This document shows positions 21,962 to 33,461 of a DNA stretch of 64,000 bases, one piece after another; positions within the stretch are counted from its first letter, which is position 1, and each line of letters starts with the position of its first letter. A model generated the notes under the pieces. It was not told the DNA's origin. It did not search any database and saw only the letters and a list, made by a program, of their open reading frames with translations. Where the stretch lies: NCBI GenBank assembly GCA_033085395.1, contig JANQBS010000054.1, forward strand, positions 62,001-126,000. Reading direction: 5' to 3'. The stretch comes from Xanthoparmelia taractica. Lineage: Eukaryota > Ascomycota > Lecanoromycetes > Lecanorales > Parmeliaceae. The position numbers and the translations under genes were made by a program.

Positions 21962-22875
21962 GACCAAAATCTGTGGAATGATGGAGAGAGGAATGTAGAG
22001 TCTGAGGTGAGGTCACGGAATTGATTGAGGGCCTTAGCACCCACCAGGAGTATTCCCAAATGTATAATATAGCTACCAACGACCACAACTCATTCCTAAT
22101 GGGCATATCGCCCGTTGCAAAGCTCGCTTGTGAGGCATCTTGGGTGTTATTTGGTTGATATTATATGTCTATGTGGTTGAAATATTGAGAGGGAGAGAAG
22201 GATGTTTATCCAGATCTGGAGAGAAGAGAATTAACCGGTCGTCTCAGCAAAATGGCTAGCCAGTCGTGATATCTGGACAACAGTGGCCATTCAAAATACG
22301 CGAGCCGCGCTAGTAGAGTCCACTCCTAAGGTATTCTAACGAACGAAGCAGACCAATTTTGATCCCTGCAATAATCATATCAAGCCGTAAGATGCTACTA
22401 TTTACCTAGTTCTAGTGACGACGAACCTAAACGAAACATGCTACAGTAAGTAGGCGTCTTAGCTTTATGTGCCTTGAGAAGCCATGTTTTCCTGGTCTTT
22501 GCAAAGACAATGGTGACTCAAGTCGAGGTAAGTCGGGATAAGCAAAGGATAAGTTGATCAACAGCCGCCCCATTCTCATGTTTGTATAGCGCAGTTTGAG
22601 AAAATACAGGCGATTGGACATCAGACGGCTAAGATTTCTTCATATTATACTACAAGAAGGAAGGCCCAAAAGACTCTGCAAGCCCCCAGCTCTCAATGGG
22701 TGCAATACTTCTCAGCAATCAGCCCAGCTATGCAGTCAAGAAGTGATCAAAGCCTTTCGAGCGAACATCGGTAAATGCATGCGCTCTGAATAAACATGCT
22801 TCGTCCCCACCTTTCATGTTCATCGCCCCTATTACATTCATACATTTGCTTTCATGCCCGAATGCTTCTGCCTAA
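21962..22875. other. Intergenic, no gene seen
   Basis: About 0.9 kb upstream of the kinase start and downstream of the beta-glucosidase stop. No domain-bearing frame. Confidence 0.45.
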
Positions 22876-25738
22876 TCATGACAGTGTCGCCGAAAGTGGC
22901 AAAGTCCTCGACGAGCTTCCCACATAGACAGTCTTAGTATAGTTCGATATGACCCAATTCTGAGACGCGGTATTCCAATTTGAGATATCACGCCGAGTAA
23001 TATCGGCGGTGAATGTAGCGGTCATGTTTGGCTGTATTGCCAGCTTCTCAAAGTTCCGCAGTACAATCTTTGGATCATAGGGTCCCCCGAGCGAGACGTA
23101 CAGCTGTGGCACTTCAGCGCCTGGCAAACTGCCAGTATTGGTGATGGTAGCCGTGACCCGGTAGAGCACGTCGTATAACCCCGGGTTGCCGCCAGGTCCA
23201 CCACCTGCTGCGATCAGTGGCTGTGGAGAACCGTCCTGCGAGCCAGCGTTCACGAAGCTATTGTCGCCGTAGCCGGTCGTATTGGCCGCAGTTGCAAGGT
23301 CAGTGGAGTTCAAATAGGGGTAGATGTAGTAAGGAATTTGGGTAATGTTGGAAGGGAATAGGTAATCGGCTGAACTGTTGGAGATGCTGCCAAATGTTGG
23401 TGCCGCAGCAGTGGAGCCTGTCGTAGGCGTATATACGCTCCGGTTACGCATACTCAAGACCTGAAGATTTGAGTAAGCGAACGTGGTGTAGCTCAGGCCA
23501 AACCCAAACTCGTAGACTGGGGTGGCATTGGCTCGATCCAAAGCACGGTAGTCGATGAAGACACCTTCAGAAAAGTTGGCTTGAGGAGCGCCTGTACCCT
23601 CATTCGGAACATAGAGGAGATCCGTCCCATAGTCTTCGCGAGTCTCTGCCAACGTGAAAGGGAGCTTGGCGGACGGATTGACACGTCCATAAAGGACATC
23701 TGCAATAGAGTTCCCAGACTGTTCGCCGGGAACACCAGCCCAGAGGATGGCAGTGATATTTGGGTTGCTCGAATAGTTGCCGAGGAGGACTGGACCCGTT
23801 GAATGAATGACCAGAATCGTATTGTTACAAAGAGCGGAGACGTTGGTCACAAGGACGTCACCATTTTGCCATAGAGTGAGATTGTTGCGATCGCCAATGT
23901 TTCCGTCGACATCGATGTAACCCTCACCGCTGTCGGTGTTGACGAACACGATAGCAACGCTAGCTTGACCTGCAAGCGCTTGAATCTGCATTGCCGCAAA
24001 GTTGTTGGTGATTGACTGGAACGCGCCGTTGTTACCTACGATCTCGTTCTGAATGGCAGTCTCGGGGGTTATAAGATATGGGAAATTAGCAGTTCCGGAA
24101 CCCCAAGCCATGCCGAGGGTACCATTATCACAGCCGCGATCGGGACACCCGTTGGGACCCAAAGGATTATCACCAGCGTCATCTCCAAAGACCGCGGTCA
24201 ACTTCTCTTTCCCAGTCAGGGGCAATGTGTTGTTTGTGTTCTTGAGAAGGACAGTGCTGGCGGAGCCAATGTCGCGGATGAGGTAGGCGTGCTCTTGGCG
24301 AACGTCGACATGTTCATTTATCAAGGTGTAGCCCATTTTCGCGTAGAAGAATTCGTTGCCGTAGGTATCAAGGGTCCAAGAGTCGAAGTTGATGGGAATC
24401 GACGTGTTATCACGACCAACGTAGTACCAAGCAGCGATAATCCGAGTGGCCATATCGTCGAGGCGCCATTGCGGTACCGTACCATTCAAGATGGCAATGG
24501 TCAGGTTCGCTCCCCAATACGAACGGCCAGTATCGAACAGCGTGTCGCCGGGCATCGTCATGTCAAGGCCTGCAAGTGCAGAACTGACACCAGAGTGCTG
24601 CGCCTGCCAATCGCTCATGACAAACCCTTGAAATCCTAGCTCACCTTTGAGGAGGTAGTTGAGTAGGTAGCTATTCTGGCAGGCATAGCTGCTATTGACT
24701 TGGTTGTAGGAGCACATGACGGAGCCAACACCAGCTCTGACCGCGTCCGCCCACGGCCTGGAAACAGTTAGCAAAGCGGCATGCCCAAGTTGTCCCGAGA
24801 AACTTACCATAGATAGAGCTCATGCAAGGTAGCGTCGTCGATGTTTGAGCTCAGACTATCACTGATATTGAAGCCAAAGCTAGCGGCTTCGGGGGCTTGA
24901 CGAAAGTGCTCCTGTTCGTTGGCGATGTAATGTTTGCCACAAGCAATTACACCAGAGCTCTGAATGCCCTGGATGGTCTGGGCAAACAAAACGCCGGTCA
25001 AAGCAGGATCGGGACTAGATTTGAGAGGAGATGTCAGCGCAGTCTGGTAGCACCAGGGTGTAACATCCTACCTGAACCCTTCCCAGTTTCGTCCACCTTC
25101 GGGTGACCGGCCGAGAGGGCCGGCGACAGGTCCGAGTTGGACATCTGTACCCTTCATCTGGTGTTCAGCGCCCATTGCCTGCCCTCGAGCATAAGCCAGG
25201 CCTCGATCGAATGTTGCGGCGACGTTGACACCGGCGGGGAAGACGGAGTTGAAATCAGCTGTTCCCCGGTTAGCACGGCCTTCATTTCTCCCTAAGACGC
25301 AAGGTACGTACTGTTTCTGACGCCCACCGGAGAGTCCTGCATGCACATGCTTCGAAAACCAAGCCGGGGGATAGCCCCATTCTGACCGACGCAACGCTCG
25401 CTTTGCCATCTATCAGATTGTCAGCATTCGGCCATTGTCTCTCACTCCGCTTCGGATACAGACCCAACACCAGTAGTCAGATTGATCTTCTCAATCAAGG
25501 TGAGCTGGCTGACGAAAGCGGTGGCTTTGGCGTAGGCACTCGCCCAATCTCCGGCGCCTGATGTCCATGGCGACGGGTAGCGAGGTGGTGAGAAAGTGGC
25601 ATCGACGGCAGCTGCAGGATTGGGAGAGATAGCATTGGGATAGGTTGTGCCAGGGTATGTGGTTGAAGTGTTGCCATCCTGTTGTATTGAAGGATGGATG
25701 AAGCTGGTCGCCAGTAAGAGGCAAAGCGCAAGCCACAT
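22876..25738 (-). CDS. Secreted beta-glucosidase, glycoside hydrolase family 3
   Basis: Exons 25738-25464, 25409-25312, 25258-25072, 25014-24808, 24757-22876 (882 aa); four introns of 50-57 nt. Signal peptide [19 protein letters not shown]. The GH3 (alpha/beta)8 part shows [56 protein letters not shown], and the nucleophile motif [13 protein letters not shown] with Asp, followed by [11 protein letters not shown]. The second alpha/beta sandwich and a C-terminal fibronectin III-like domain ([16 protein letters not shown] ... [18 protein letters not shown]) complete the fungal BGL architecture. Many N-x-S/T sites are present. It would cleave cello-oligosaccharides or other beta-glucosides outside the cell. 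No clustering with other carbohydrate enzymes is seen. Confidence 0.95.
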
Positions 25739-28453
25739 GATTTATCTCCGGTGCAGCTGACTATCTAATCTGAGCCGAAGCGACCGAGAGTAACGGTCGA
25801 GAATAATCGCTGAATTGATGAATGAAAGAATGAATGAATGAATGAGCGTCCGTCGAGGGTCTATTTGTACAAATTTTGTAAAGTACAGGTGAGATTTTTA
25901 TTATTGATTATTTATTGATTATTATGATTTTATTTTATTGAGCTCTTGCAGTTCACAAATTTGAGGGGGGGGACAACAGGGCAATTTGGGTAGATACGTA
26001 AAGTACCCACAACACCCACAATACCCCGGACCCCTGCCTGACGCAGCTGCCGTTGTGATGAGTAACTTCGGGCCCTAACCTTTTACTGTGTAATTTTTGT
26101 CCCGACAACCATCTCACACCCATTAGAAAAATAGGGTACCCCGCCCCTAAGACCATGTTAATAATCATGATGATATTATTGACACTCGATATCCTTGCCG
26201 TTTACCCGTGCGATCTTTGCTCTTCTCCAGTTATTCCCGGTCTTGCTGACGCCTTGGCCACCGGCCACATGAGCGGGGTTTTGAAACTTCAATCCAACAA
26301 CGAGCCTCCTGACACCCCTATTTATTTTGAGACGGTACTTGTATGCAGAATTGCTCTTGGCTACTTTTACAAAATTAGAGGCATGAGTTTTAGAGTTTAG
26401 ACTATGGGATCATTTAAATGGGATCTAGCACGGGTAATGACGGTCGAACCTTTGGAAAAAAACGGCTGACGAAACATATACCCGATTGGTGGATTGGATT
26501 GACGCTACTCCAATTCAGGCTTGACGCGTACACTAATGAACACCCAATTATGCACCCCGCATCTGGCATGCTCATGCGGCTCTTCCAAAAACAGAAACTG
26601 AGGTGCAATCGGATGAGAAGAAATGTGCATGCAGTCAGCTTATCATGACGTCCATCATGCTCAATGCTCCATGTGATACTTTGCATATTCCACCTCTCGA
26701 CTTTTACCCCGCTCGCTCTTGCAAGGAGGACAAGGTCACCACCACCACTTGCACAAGTACACACACGACCCTCATGCCACCCCCCCCATTAGATTGGAAT
26801 CACCGAACCCAGAGTAATATTGAGATCGCTCGCGAGAACAAGGCAAGTCTTACCAGTAGCACTAATACCATAGCTTCGGAGATCCAGCAGGAAGCCATGG
26901 TCGTATCCGACTTGCCACCGCTTTGGCAAAAGTGGCGTCCCAAAGTGTGGCAGAATTTGCGCTTTTATCCAAGGCTTTGACGCTCGCAATCTACGAAGTA
27001 TGTGCCTGTGAGTTTGATAGCGGATCCGAATTAAACATGGCTTCCTGTTCGTTCGGTGAGCTTGTTATTCCGAGGATAAGACCTGCAGGCCTGCCAGGCA
27101 CATGCACAGTCTAGGAGTACTCGCAGAAACATTGGCTTGTCATCTCTACCTAGCTCCTGACTAGGACTGCATGTCTATATATAAAAACTCCGTAATTTAA
27201 GACGTTGAAGAGCTAGCGACGACCGCTTGTCTTGCTTATCCCGGATTCGAATATAGAAATCTATTTACAAGCTTTTGAAAGCCACCGTCATTCTCCACAA
27301 ATGATCAGATCAGAGGTCTTCGTAAGATTGGTTATGCATGAGCTGGAGCGCGTCACATTATCCAATCCGCCATCTGCTTCTTCAAGCTTAGATTCGCATT
27401 CTCTCAACCCCTATTAGATGTTCTCCATATGTTTGCTGCACTTGAGCCATTTCCTACTCGTTCAATCTGCCTATCATTTGTGCACACCATCGCTAAAGTT
27501 AGCCGCAATTTATCACAAGGACAGTGTCGGATGATTTGCATCCCTTCAAATGCATCGTCACTGCACTTTCCACTTTGGACCGTGGTGGCACTTCTTGCTG
27601 GAATGCGATGGACAGGGCGTCATGATTGAGAGATCTTCGAGGGATGAGGATGAGGCTAGCGAGGTAAGCATCGAAGCATAAGATTATAGGACCATGGCAA
27701 CGAATCGCGGTAGAGACCAAATGGTTACTTATTGGACAATTGAAGCTGCAGTCGGCGGTTGGATGTACTAGTGGTGAGCTTCTTTCTGGCCTGAAAAGAA
27801 TAGTAATATTCAAACTTGCATTGAATTTGCGAGGAAAATGTTCTCAGAGGCGCGCTAACAAGTCCTTACCTCCCTTATCTAGAGATACGGCGATCATGGG
27901 TCTGACATCCAGATGCTGGACGGTCCTTTTGCTAGATGTATATTTTATATTTTGGTTTGGTCTGCACTCTGTTCTACTTCTATGAGCCAGGAATACCATG
28001 AATCAGAGAGCTAGAAATCATATCTTATGGCCTAGGAAACGGATTCCGAGCCCGGAGAGACAGATAAGCGGGTTTGAATAAAACGTAGTTGCCAGATCTG
28101 ACGCCTCTCGAGTTTGTAGAGGTATTCGCCTGTTGCAATGGTCTCTCAAGCCAATTGTCGGCCAACTTTGGGCAGCATTCCCTTGTCCCAGTATCAGCAT
28201 GAATAGGTACTGCACCAAAGATCGTACTCTATGTGATGCAGGCGATACATTGTTATTTAAATTGGAATGTGCTATGTGTACGTCGTGTGTATCAACAGGC
28301 ACAAGATTCCACGGCAAAAATCAGCGCACATCGCCCAATCGGGACTAGCCTAGCCTACCCTCCTGAAAGCCGAACAACTTTCATCCCATCCATCATCCCG
28401 CGCGCGCAGCAACCATCCCAATCACCCCTGCTCCACCCACCAACCCAGTCACC
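25739..28453. other. Gene-poor intergenic stretch
   Basis: 2.7 kb without a supported gene. It holds a short AATG microsatellite (25829-25844), an AT-rich low-complexity patch (about 25890-25945) and only short unrelated frames. The first few hundred bases are the beta-glucosidase promoter side. Confidence 0.45.
25829..25844. repeat. AATG microsatellite, four units
   Basis: Four perfect AATG units in the 5' flank of the beta-glucosidase gene, with degenerate copies just before. Confidence 0.8.
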
Positions 28454-29312
28454 ATGGTCTCAACCCGCAACCACCCCTCCTCCTTCCCACCCCCCGACCT
28501 CAGCCCCACCAAACCCGCCCCCCGCACCACCACCACCACCCGCACCTCCCGCACCTGGACTCACGCCCCGACCCCGACAACCCTCCTCTGGCTCCTCGTC
28601 TCCCTCCCCCTCGTCCTCTGGGACACCGCCTACGTGCTCCTACGCCCGCACTCGATGCCCCCGGACGGCTTCCTGCACGCGCCCCTCTTCACGCCCTACG
28701 CGCTGTACGGGCAGGTGGATTATATATACGGCGAGAAGGCGTATCGGGAGCACAATGGGTTTACGGCCGCGCAGGCGGGGTTGAATCTTGTGGAGAGTGT
28801 GGGGTATGTGGGGTATCTGTGGGTTGTGTGGAGGTTTGGGGAGGGGGAGAGGAGGGTGGTGGGGGGTGGGTGGGGTGGGGTGGCTTGTTTGGTGGGGTTC
28901 GCGCTGAGTGTGATGACGGTTAGTAAGACGGTGCTTTATTGTGAGTTTTTCTTTCTTCTTCTTTTCTTCCTCTTTTTGGTTCGTTCTGGTTGGTTGGGTG
29001 GGTGGGTTGCTGGGGAGTGGCTGATGAGATTTGAAGGGAGCAATGAATTCTTCTCGGGTTTCGAAAATATCGGACACAATGATGCGCTCTCGTTGTTCTT
29101 TCTATGGATGGTTCCAAAGTGAGTACTTCAGTCTGCCTGTGTACTTGTGTCGGAGGAGCAAACCTGACACTATCGGCAGCGGGTTTTGGCTCGTGTTGCC
29201 CAGTTATATGATCTACGAATTCGCCCGTGACATATTGCACGGCCTCTCCATCGCAAGCGGAGACCGGAGCAGCAAGCCTGCTCAGGCATCTACACCGACT
29301 AAAGATGAGTGA
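28454..29312 (+). CDS. EXPERA-domain (EBP-like) multi-pass membrane protein
   Basis: Exons 28454-28940, 29037-29118, 29180-29312 (233 aa). Splicing restores VLYWSNEFFSGFENIGHNDA and the junction MVPN/GFWLVLPSYMIY. After a Ser/Thr/Pro/Arg-rich N-terminal tail come TM segments with LLWLLVSLPLVLWDTAYVLL, YALYGQVDYIYG, GFTAAQAGLNLVES, YVGYLWVVW and LFFLWMVP. The aromatic/acidic spacing (DxxYV...VDxxYG...NxxE) fits the EXPERA fold of emopamil-binding protein and TMEM97 relatives. True sterol isomerase activity is not implied, since fungal members of this subgroup are uncharacterised. The first intron (96 nt) is in frame and stop-free. Coding-strand composition switches from C-rich to G-rich near 28740, as in the FIT2-like gene. 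Confidence 0.75.
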
Positions 29313-29536
29313 GGTGTCAACTAAAAGTCTGCCATTGAATATTGTGTCGGAATTCTGTACAGATGGACACATGATTAGACCTTATCTTTGTGGACATTAT
29401 TTACATCAAAACCTTCCACTGCACTGCAGTCTGGAATATTCGCCCTGTACAACAGATTCCTGCAAGCCTTGAACCTTGCTCTTCGTCCACACAAGGTTGC
29501 AATACCCAATCGATCGTCGCCTTAAACCTTTGATGT

Positions 29537-30349
29537 TTACCTTACAAGCCGTCGCCGCCGCCGGCGACGAAACAGAAAGCTCCACCAGTGCCTTTCTGGC
29601 CTTCTGTCTGTCTGCACCGGCTGTTCTCTGGCCTTTGGCGCCTCGTTCAGTGAACTTTGCAGATATCTCGTGTCGATCCACCGTCCCATCTTCCAGCCAA
29701 CTCCTTTCAGCAACCCTCGGTCCTCAAAACCCTGTTTTAGAAAGAAGCCACCTGATGATTATTAGTTCCAGTGTTGCCAAAGTAGTCATGAAGTGGAATG
29801 CTTACTGGCACCCCGGCCTTCATCCACAGACACGACCGCCAACACTTCTCTGATACCATGCTGTCGATCTGTACCCGGACGAACAGATGCTTTCAGCATA
29901 CCCATCAGGACCGCTAGTAAGTTCTTCCCAACTCCTTGGCCCGTCGCATCTGGGTCAAGGTAAATTAGAATCTCGACGGTACTAGGCAGCCCGCGGAAAT
30001 ATCTTGCGTATGCGAAGCCCAAGACGTCCTCCTTATTATCGGTGGGTTCGTGAGTATTGCTGACGGTTACGACAAGGAAGGGCAGCTCCTCGTCTAACAC
30101 GGAATTGTAAAGCTGTTGCATGGACGAAATGGAGATGGTATCCAGCTCCAGAGATGCGGTCGTATGGGAGATATGATAATTATATATAAGGAGGAGTTGG
30201 TCAAGGTCTCTGTATAAGCAGCGGCGTACCGTGGCCTCAGGGTGTGGGGCGTCCATCATGGCTGGCTTTTGCTGCATTGACTTGCAAACCTCAAGACTAA
30301 GAAAGCTTGCCTTCGCGCGAGACCAAAGAAGCTTGTGGGTTGGGGGCAA
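29537..30349 (-). CDS. GNAT acetyltransferase, phosphinothricin-acetyltransferase-like
   Basis: Exons 30349-29806 and 29751-29537 (252 aa), intron 54 nt. Core motifs: VRRCLYRDLDQLLLIYNYHI and HTTASLELD at the N-terminal substrate side, FAYARYFRGLP, then TVEILIYLDPDATGQGVGKN, whose Q-x-x-G-x-G/A acetyl-CoA loop is clear, and IREVLAVVSVDEGRGASGFF. Splicing adds LKQGFEDRGLLKGVGWKMGR, the usual end of the PAT/bar-like subfamily, then a very basic tail (FRRRRRRRLVR-like). Members acetylate small amines such as amino-acid analogues; substrate unknown here. An internal start (30277 or the Met pair just after) may be the real one, because the first 24 residues look non-conserved. Confidence 0.82.
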
Positions 30350-31554
30350 TTTATCTTGTGTATACGGGGCAGGGCGGCTCCCCGGGGCATGCCATCATCG
30401 GAACTTGCCCCTATGTCGGAAGGTGTCGTGGGACTTTGACAGGTCCATACCGAAGGAGCAGCTCGGCGAGCCGTCAGATGCTGTCAGTGAGGCCGGGCAT
30501 GTCCGAGTCGGAGCATTCGATAGATACGGGTCTGATCGATAGATGTCCCATTGATCTGCAGAGACATAGCCGATTGCATATGGAGGATTTGGAGGGCATG
30601 GCAATGATTGCCAAGTTGAGTTGTTTCCTTAGCGATGAGAGAGATACTTCAAGGTGATGAGACCTACGCCCAGAAAAGAGGGTGAACGGCGGGTACACTT
30701 ATTTGAAGCAGCCCGCTGTAAGCGGAGTCTTGCATCGACCTGACTTGAGGGTTGCAACCATTTGTTCGGTTTGGACGAAACCAGGAGACATTTAACAGAC
30801 ATCACGCAGAAATTACACGGTCATGACCGTGCTCCCTCTCACGAGTATACCAAACCAGTACACCGACAAGGAGCCTTCTGTGATTGTAGATTCAGAGGCG
30901 TTACCCTGCATCGTAGCAGATACCGGACCAGGGTCTTCAGAGACGGGGGATAGGACTCTTTCCAGTAGCTTGTGCAGATCGTCGCCCCCTTTCTCCGAGC
31001 GAAAGAGCAGCAGGTTGCATCGAGTCTGGCCTCGAAAGGATTGAGTTAAAAAAATTTGTTCAGCGGTTTGGAAGCGCCAAAGAGCGAGCAGTCAGCACTC
31101 AAATTGGCGGGACCCACTTCACCGAGGAGGTCATTTGGATTAGCGGAATGAGCAGAAGAAGAGATGTCACTAGAAATGGAAGGTGGAAGTGCAGTCTTGA
31201 TATTGGAGAGTTTGGGTCTATTAATACTAGAGATGGCTCATCAGGAATGATGTTTGTCTGGTACTCGTACACGTAATGAACAAAGGGGGGAAAGTTAAAG
31301 GGTGCCACGCAGGCAAAGCAAGTGCGTTGGCAAGATTGTAAGGTAGGTAGCTACGTGTTGAATGCTGGATTTATTGATTGAATATTGGTTTGATTGTTTT
31401 CCCTGTCACGCTCGCCATGTAATTAAAATATTATCATTGTCTTGATTGAACAATAATAGCGGATGAATGCCTTTTTATTTTTTTCGATATTATTTTAATG
31501 TTTACTTCTACCTTAGCCACGTGTGGAACGGCTCGGGCACTTGGATCTAGCGCA

Positions 31555-31575
31555 AAGTACCAAGTACCAAGTACC
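31555..31575. repeat. Three tandem copies of AAGTACC
   Basis: A perfect 7-bp unit repeated three times. Confidence 0.9.
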
Positions 31576-31830
31576 TGGGGCGAGGAGAAGAAGGGGGATC
31601 TTTTAATCCATACTTCTAATATCTCGTTGCTCTTTACCTCCGTACTCTTATTTAATTCAAGTACATCTCCCTGCTATTGTCTGCTTAAAGAATACACTAG
31701 ATAAGAGCAGCTTCGAAAGAATTAACGCTCGCTTGATCCCGATGTCGAATGATGTATCTTAACACTTTTACCTCAGAAGTACTTTGCTCTATTCATGTGG
31801 TTGTCGTAGGGTTCACCCCCCTTCAACCGC

Positions 31831-31874
31831 CCACTCGGTTGATCTAATCTTAATTGGGTTAGGTGAACGAGTGG
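31831..31874. repeat. Imperfect inverted repeat with CCACTCG/CGAGTGG ends
   Basis: Arms of about 19-20 nt flank a short AATT-containing centre. The outer 7 bp are perfect; most inner mismatches are T on one arm against C on the other. Confidence 0.6.
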
Positions 31875-32555
31875 CTGTAGCGTACCTACTTTAAGCGGGG
31901 GCCTATTAAACGGATCAGCAACAACAAATTCCCAATCCATAAAATAACAATTGACGCTGGAGCACAATCGAATTAGAACTACCTACTTACTCTTATGGCT
32001 TTGCTAATCTGCATCTTTCTTTTATATCATTGACCCTCCCTCACAAATGCATCCAGAATTTGGTTGCTTCTCCTTAACAATATAATTCAAACATTGACTA
32101 TATGAAGTACTCGCCATACGACTTAAGGGCAAAGAGAGATAGATCAGTAGAAGCAGAAAGTCGAGGCCTAACCGCCTTCACGGAAATAGTCACAAGGCGC
32201 TGAGATTTTCGCATCTTCCGTTCAACATCGCCCAGTCCTTTAACACTACCTTGCCCTACCTTCGAGCGGGGTACAAGCTCACGCAGACCACACTATGTTG
32301 TTTTTGGTATAAGCAACCAAGACACCACCGCATTTTTGCACTTCACTCATCAACTGTCGAATGCAGAGGTTCGAATCATTGCGCCAAGCAAGCTCACACG
32401 TTTGTCTGCCTGGTATTGACCGAGCCGGAACCAATGACTGACAGTGTCCCAACAGCTGCTCCTCATAGAGATATCAGCAGGTCAATAAGCGACCGAGTAC
32501 ATTCCCCAACTCAATCTTTAACTATCCTTCTTATATACACCCAGAAACGCAAACC

Positions 32556-33461
32556 ATGTACGGCTTCGTTATGAAACATGTTAAGAAAGGTCGGAAGATG
32601 CCGGAGCATTCAGAGACACCAAACCGCTGGTTCACGCTCCCCCGTGAGATACGCGATCAAATATATCGTGAGGTCTTATGTAACAGATACTTGATTCACT
32701 GGCCAAGCCGGTGGAAAAGGGGCAAAGCTGTGCATAACGATTACAGACCGTTGTTTTGGTTCAGGGGGAGACACTTTCATTGGATGGGAATATTTGGGTC
32801 TGGCCACCTCTGGATGAGGAAGAGGCCACTCTTCTGGGCCGACATTGCTCTCCTCTTAACATCAAAAGCGATTTGTCAGGAAGCGACGGAAATCATGTAC
32901 GAAGGAAGCTTGTTCTGCGTTTATGTGGGACAGAGATCTGAACGGTTCTATCGCATGACCCCCCTGCCCTCTCCACAAATGTTGAGTCGTATACAACACT
33001 TGGAGGTGGGAACATGCGTGTGTGACACTCTGGACTTCACAGCAATCGAAACCTGGTTCAAGAATTTCAACGCCACTGACATCAAGCGCAACACATGCCG
33101 CATTTCATTCCCCTGCTACTATTGCTTAGTCTGGTGCGATAGTCATGCGCCCTTCTTCCGAGCCTGTCAGTCTTTAGTTGGCTTCGAGACAGTGGACGTG
33201 ACCCTGGAGCTCCTCTGTATAGATGCAGACGAGGAAGAAGAACTTTTGGTAATCTACCGTTCAATGAGGGAAGATTTCCGGGCCGCATTGGAGCCTCACC
33301 TTGGTCCTAGCCGGTCACTTGATTTTGAGAACGTTTTCGCTTTGGAGTTTCATCCTCGCAAGCATCTCGAAGACGTGCAGGCTGCCCTATCAAAGGCTGG
33401 GGCCCAAGCGCTTGTCCTGAAAGAAGATATAGGGTCTGGCGGGGCTGGAACTGCAAGCTGA
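32556..33461 (+). CDS. 2EXR / DUF7730-like fungal protein of unknown function
   Basis: Single exon, 301 aa. The N-terminus holds RWFTLPREIRDQIYREVL, the F-box-like 'LP.EIR..IY..vL' helix that opens 2EXR and DUF7730 proteins of Pezizomycotina. It is followed by ALLLTSKAICQEATEIMYEG, the second conserved block (usually 'll..n+qi..Ea..vly'), and an alpha/beta C-terminal part (RISFPCYYCLV; CQSLVGFETVDVTLEL). These proteins are numerous and lineage-specific in filamentous ascomycetes; their function is unknown. It stands alone in a gene-poor area. The ATG at 32556 is the first in frame; an internal Met (MKHVKK, residue 6) is also possible. Confidence 0.75.
   Translation: MYGFVMKHVKKGRKMPEHSETPNRWFTLPREIRDQIYREVLCNRYLIHWPSRWKRGKAVHNDYRPLFWFRGRHFHWMGIFGSGHLWMRKRPLFWADIALLLTSKAICQEATEIMYEGSLFCVYVGQRSERFYRMTPLPSPQMLSRIQHLEVGTCVCDTLDFTAIETWFKNFNATDIKRNTCRISFPCYYCLVWCDSHAPFFRACQSLVGFETVDVTLELLCIDADEEEELLVIYRSMREDFRAALEPHLGPSRSLDFENVFALEFHPRKHLEDVQAALSKAGAQALVLKEDIGSGGAGTAS

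Larger units (their letters stand above)
30350..32555. other. Gene-poor, partly AT-rich intergenic stretch
   Basis: 2.2 kb with no supported gene. It contains a 21-bp triplicated 7-mer (31555-31575) and an imperfect inverted repeat (31831-31874). The bases around 31380-31500 are markedly AT-rich. One stop-free minus-strand frame (about 31045-30815) has no domain and no start context. Confidence 0.45.

Noticed and set aside
28233..28784. 183-codon plus-strand frame, Pro/Ser/Arg-rich
   Set aside because: Out-of-frame shadow of the C-rich first exon of the EXPERA gene; low-complexity composition comes from the skewed DNA.
30815..31045. Stop-free minus-strand frame (about 76 codons)
   Set aside because: It begins right after a stop with no ATG context and has no recognisable domain.
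32340..32400. Possible tRNA B-box (GGTTCGAAT-like)
   Set aside because: The surrounding bases do not fold into acceptor, D and anticodon arms, and no matching A-box is found at the right distance.
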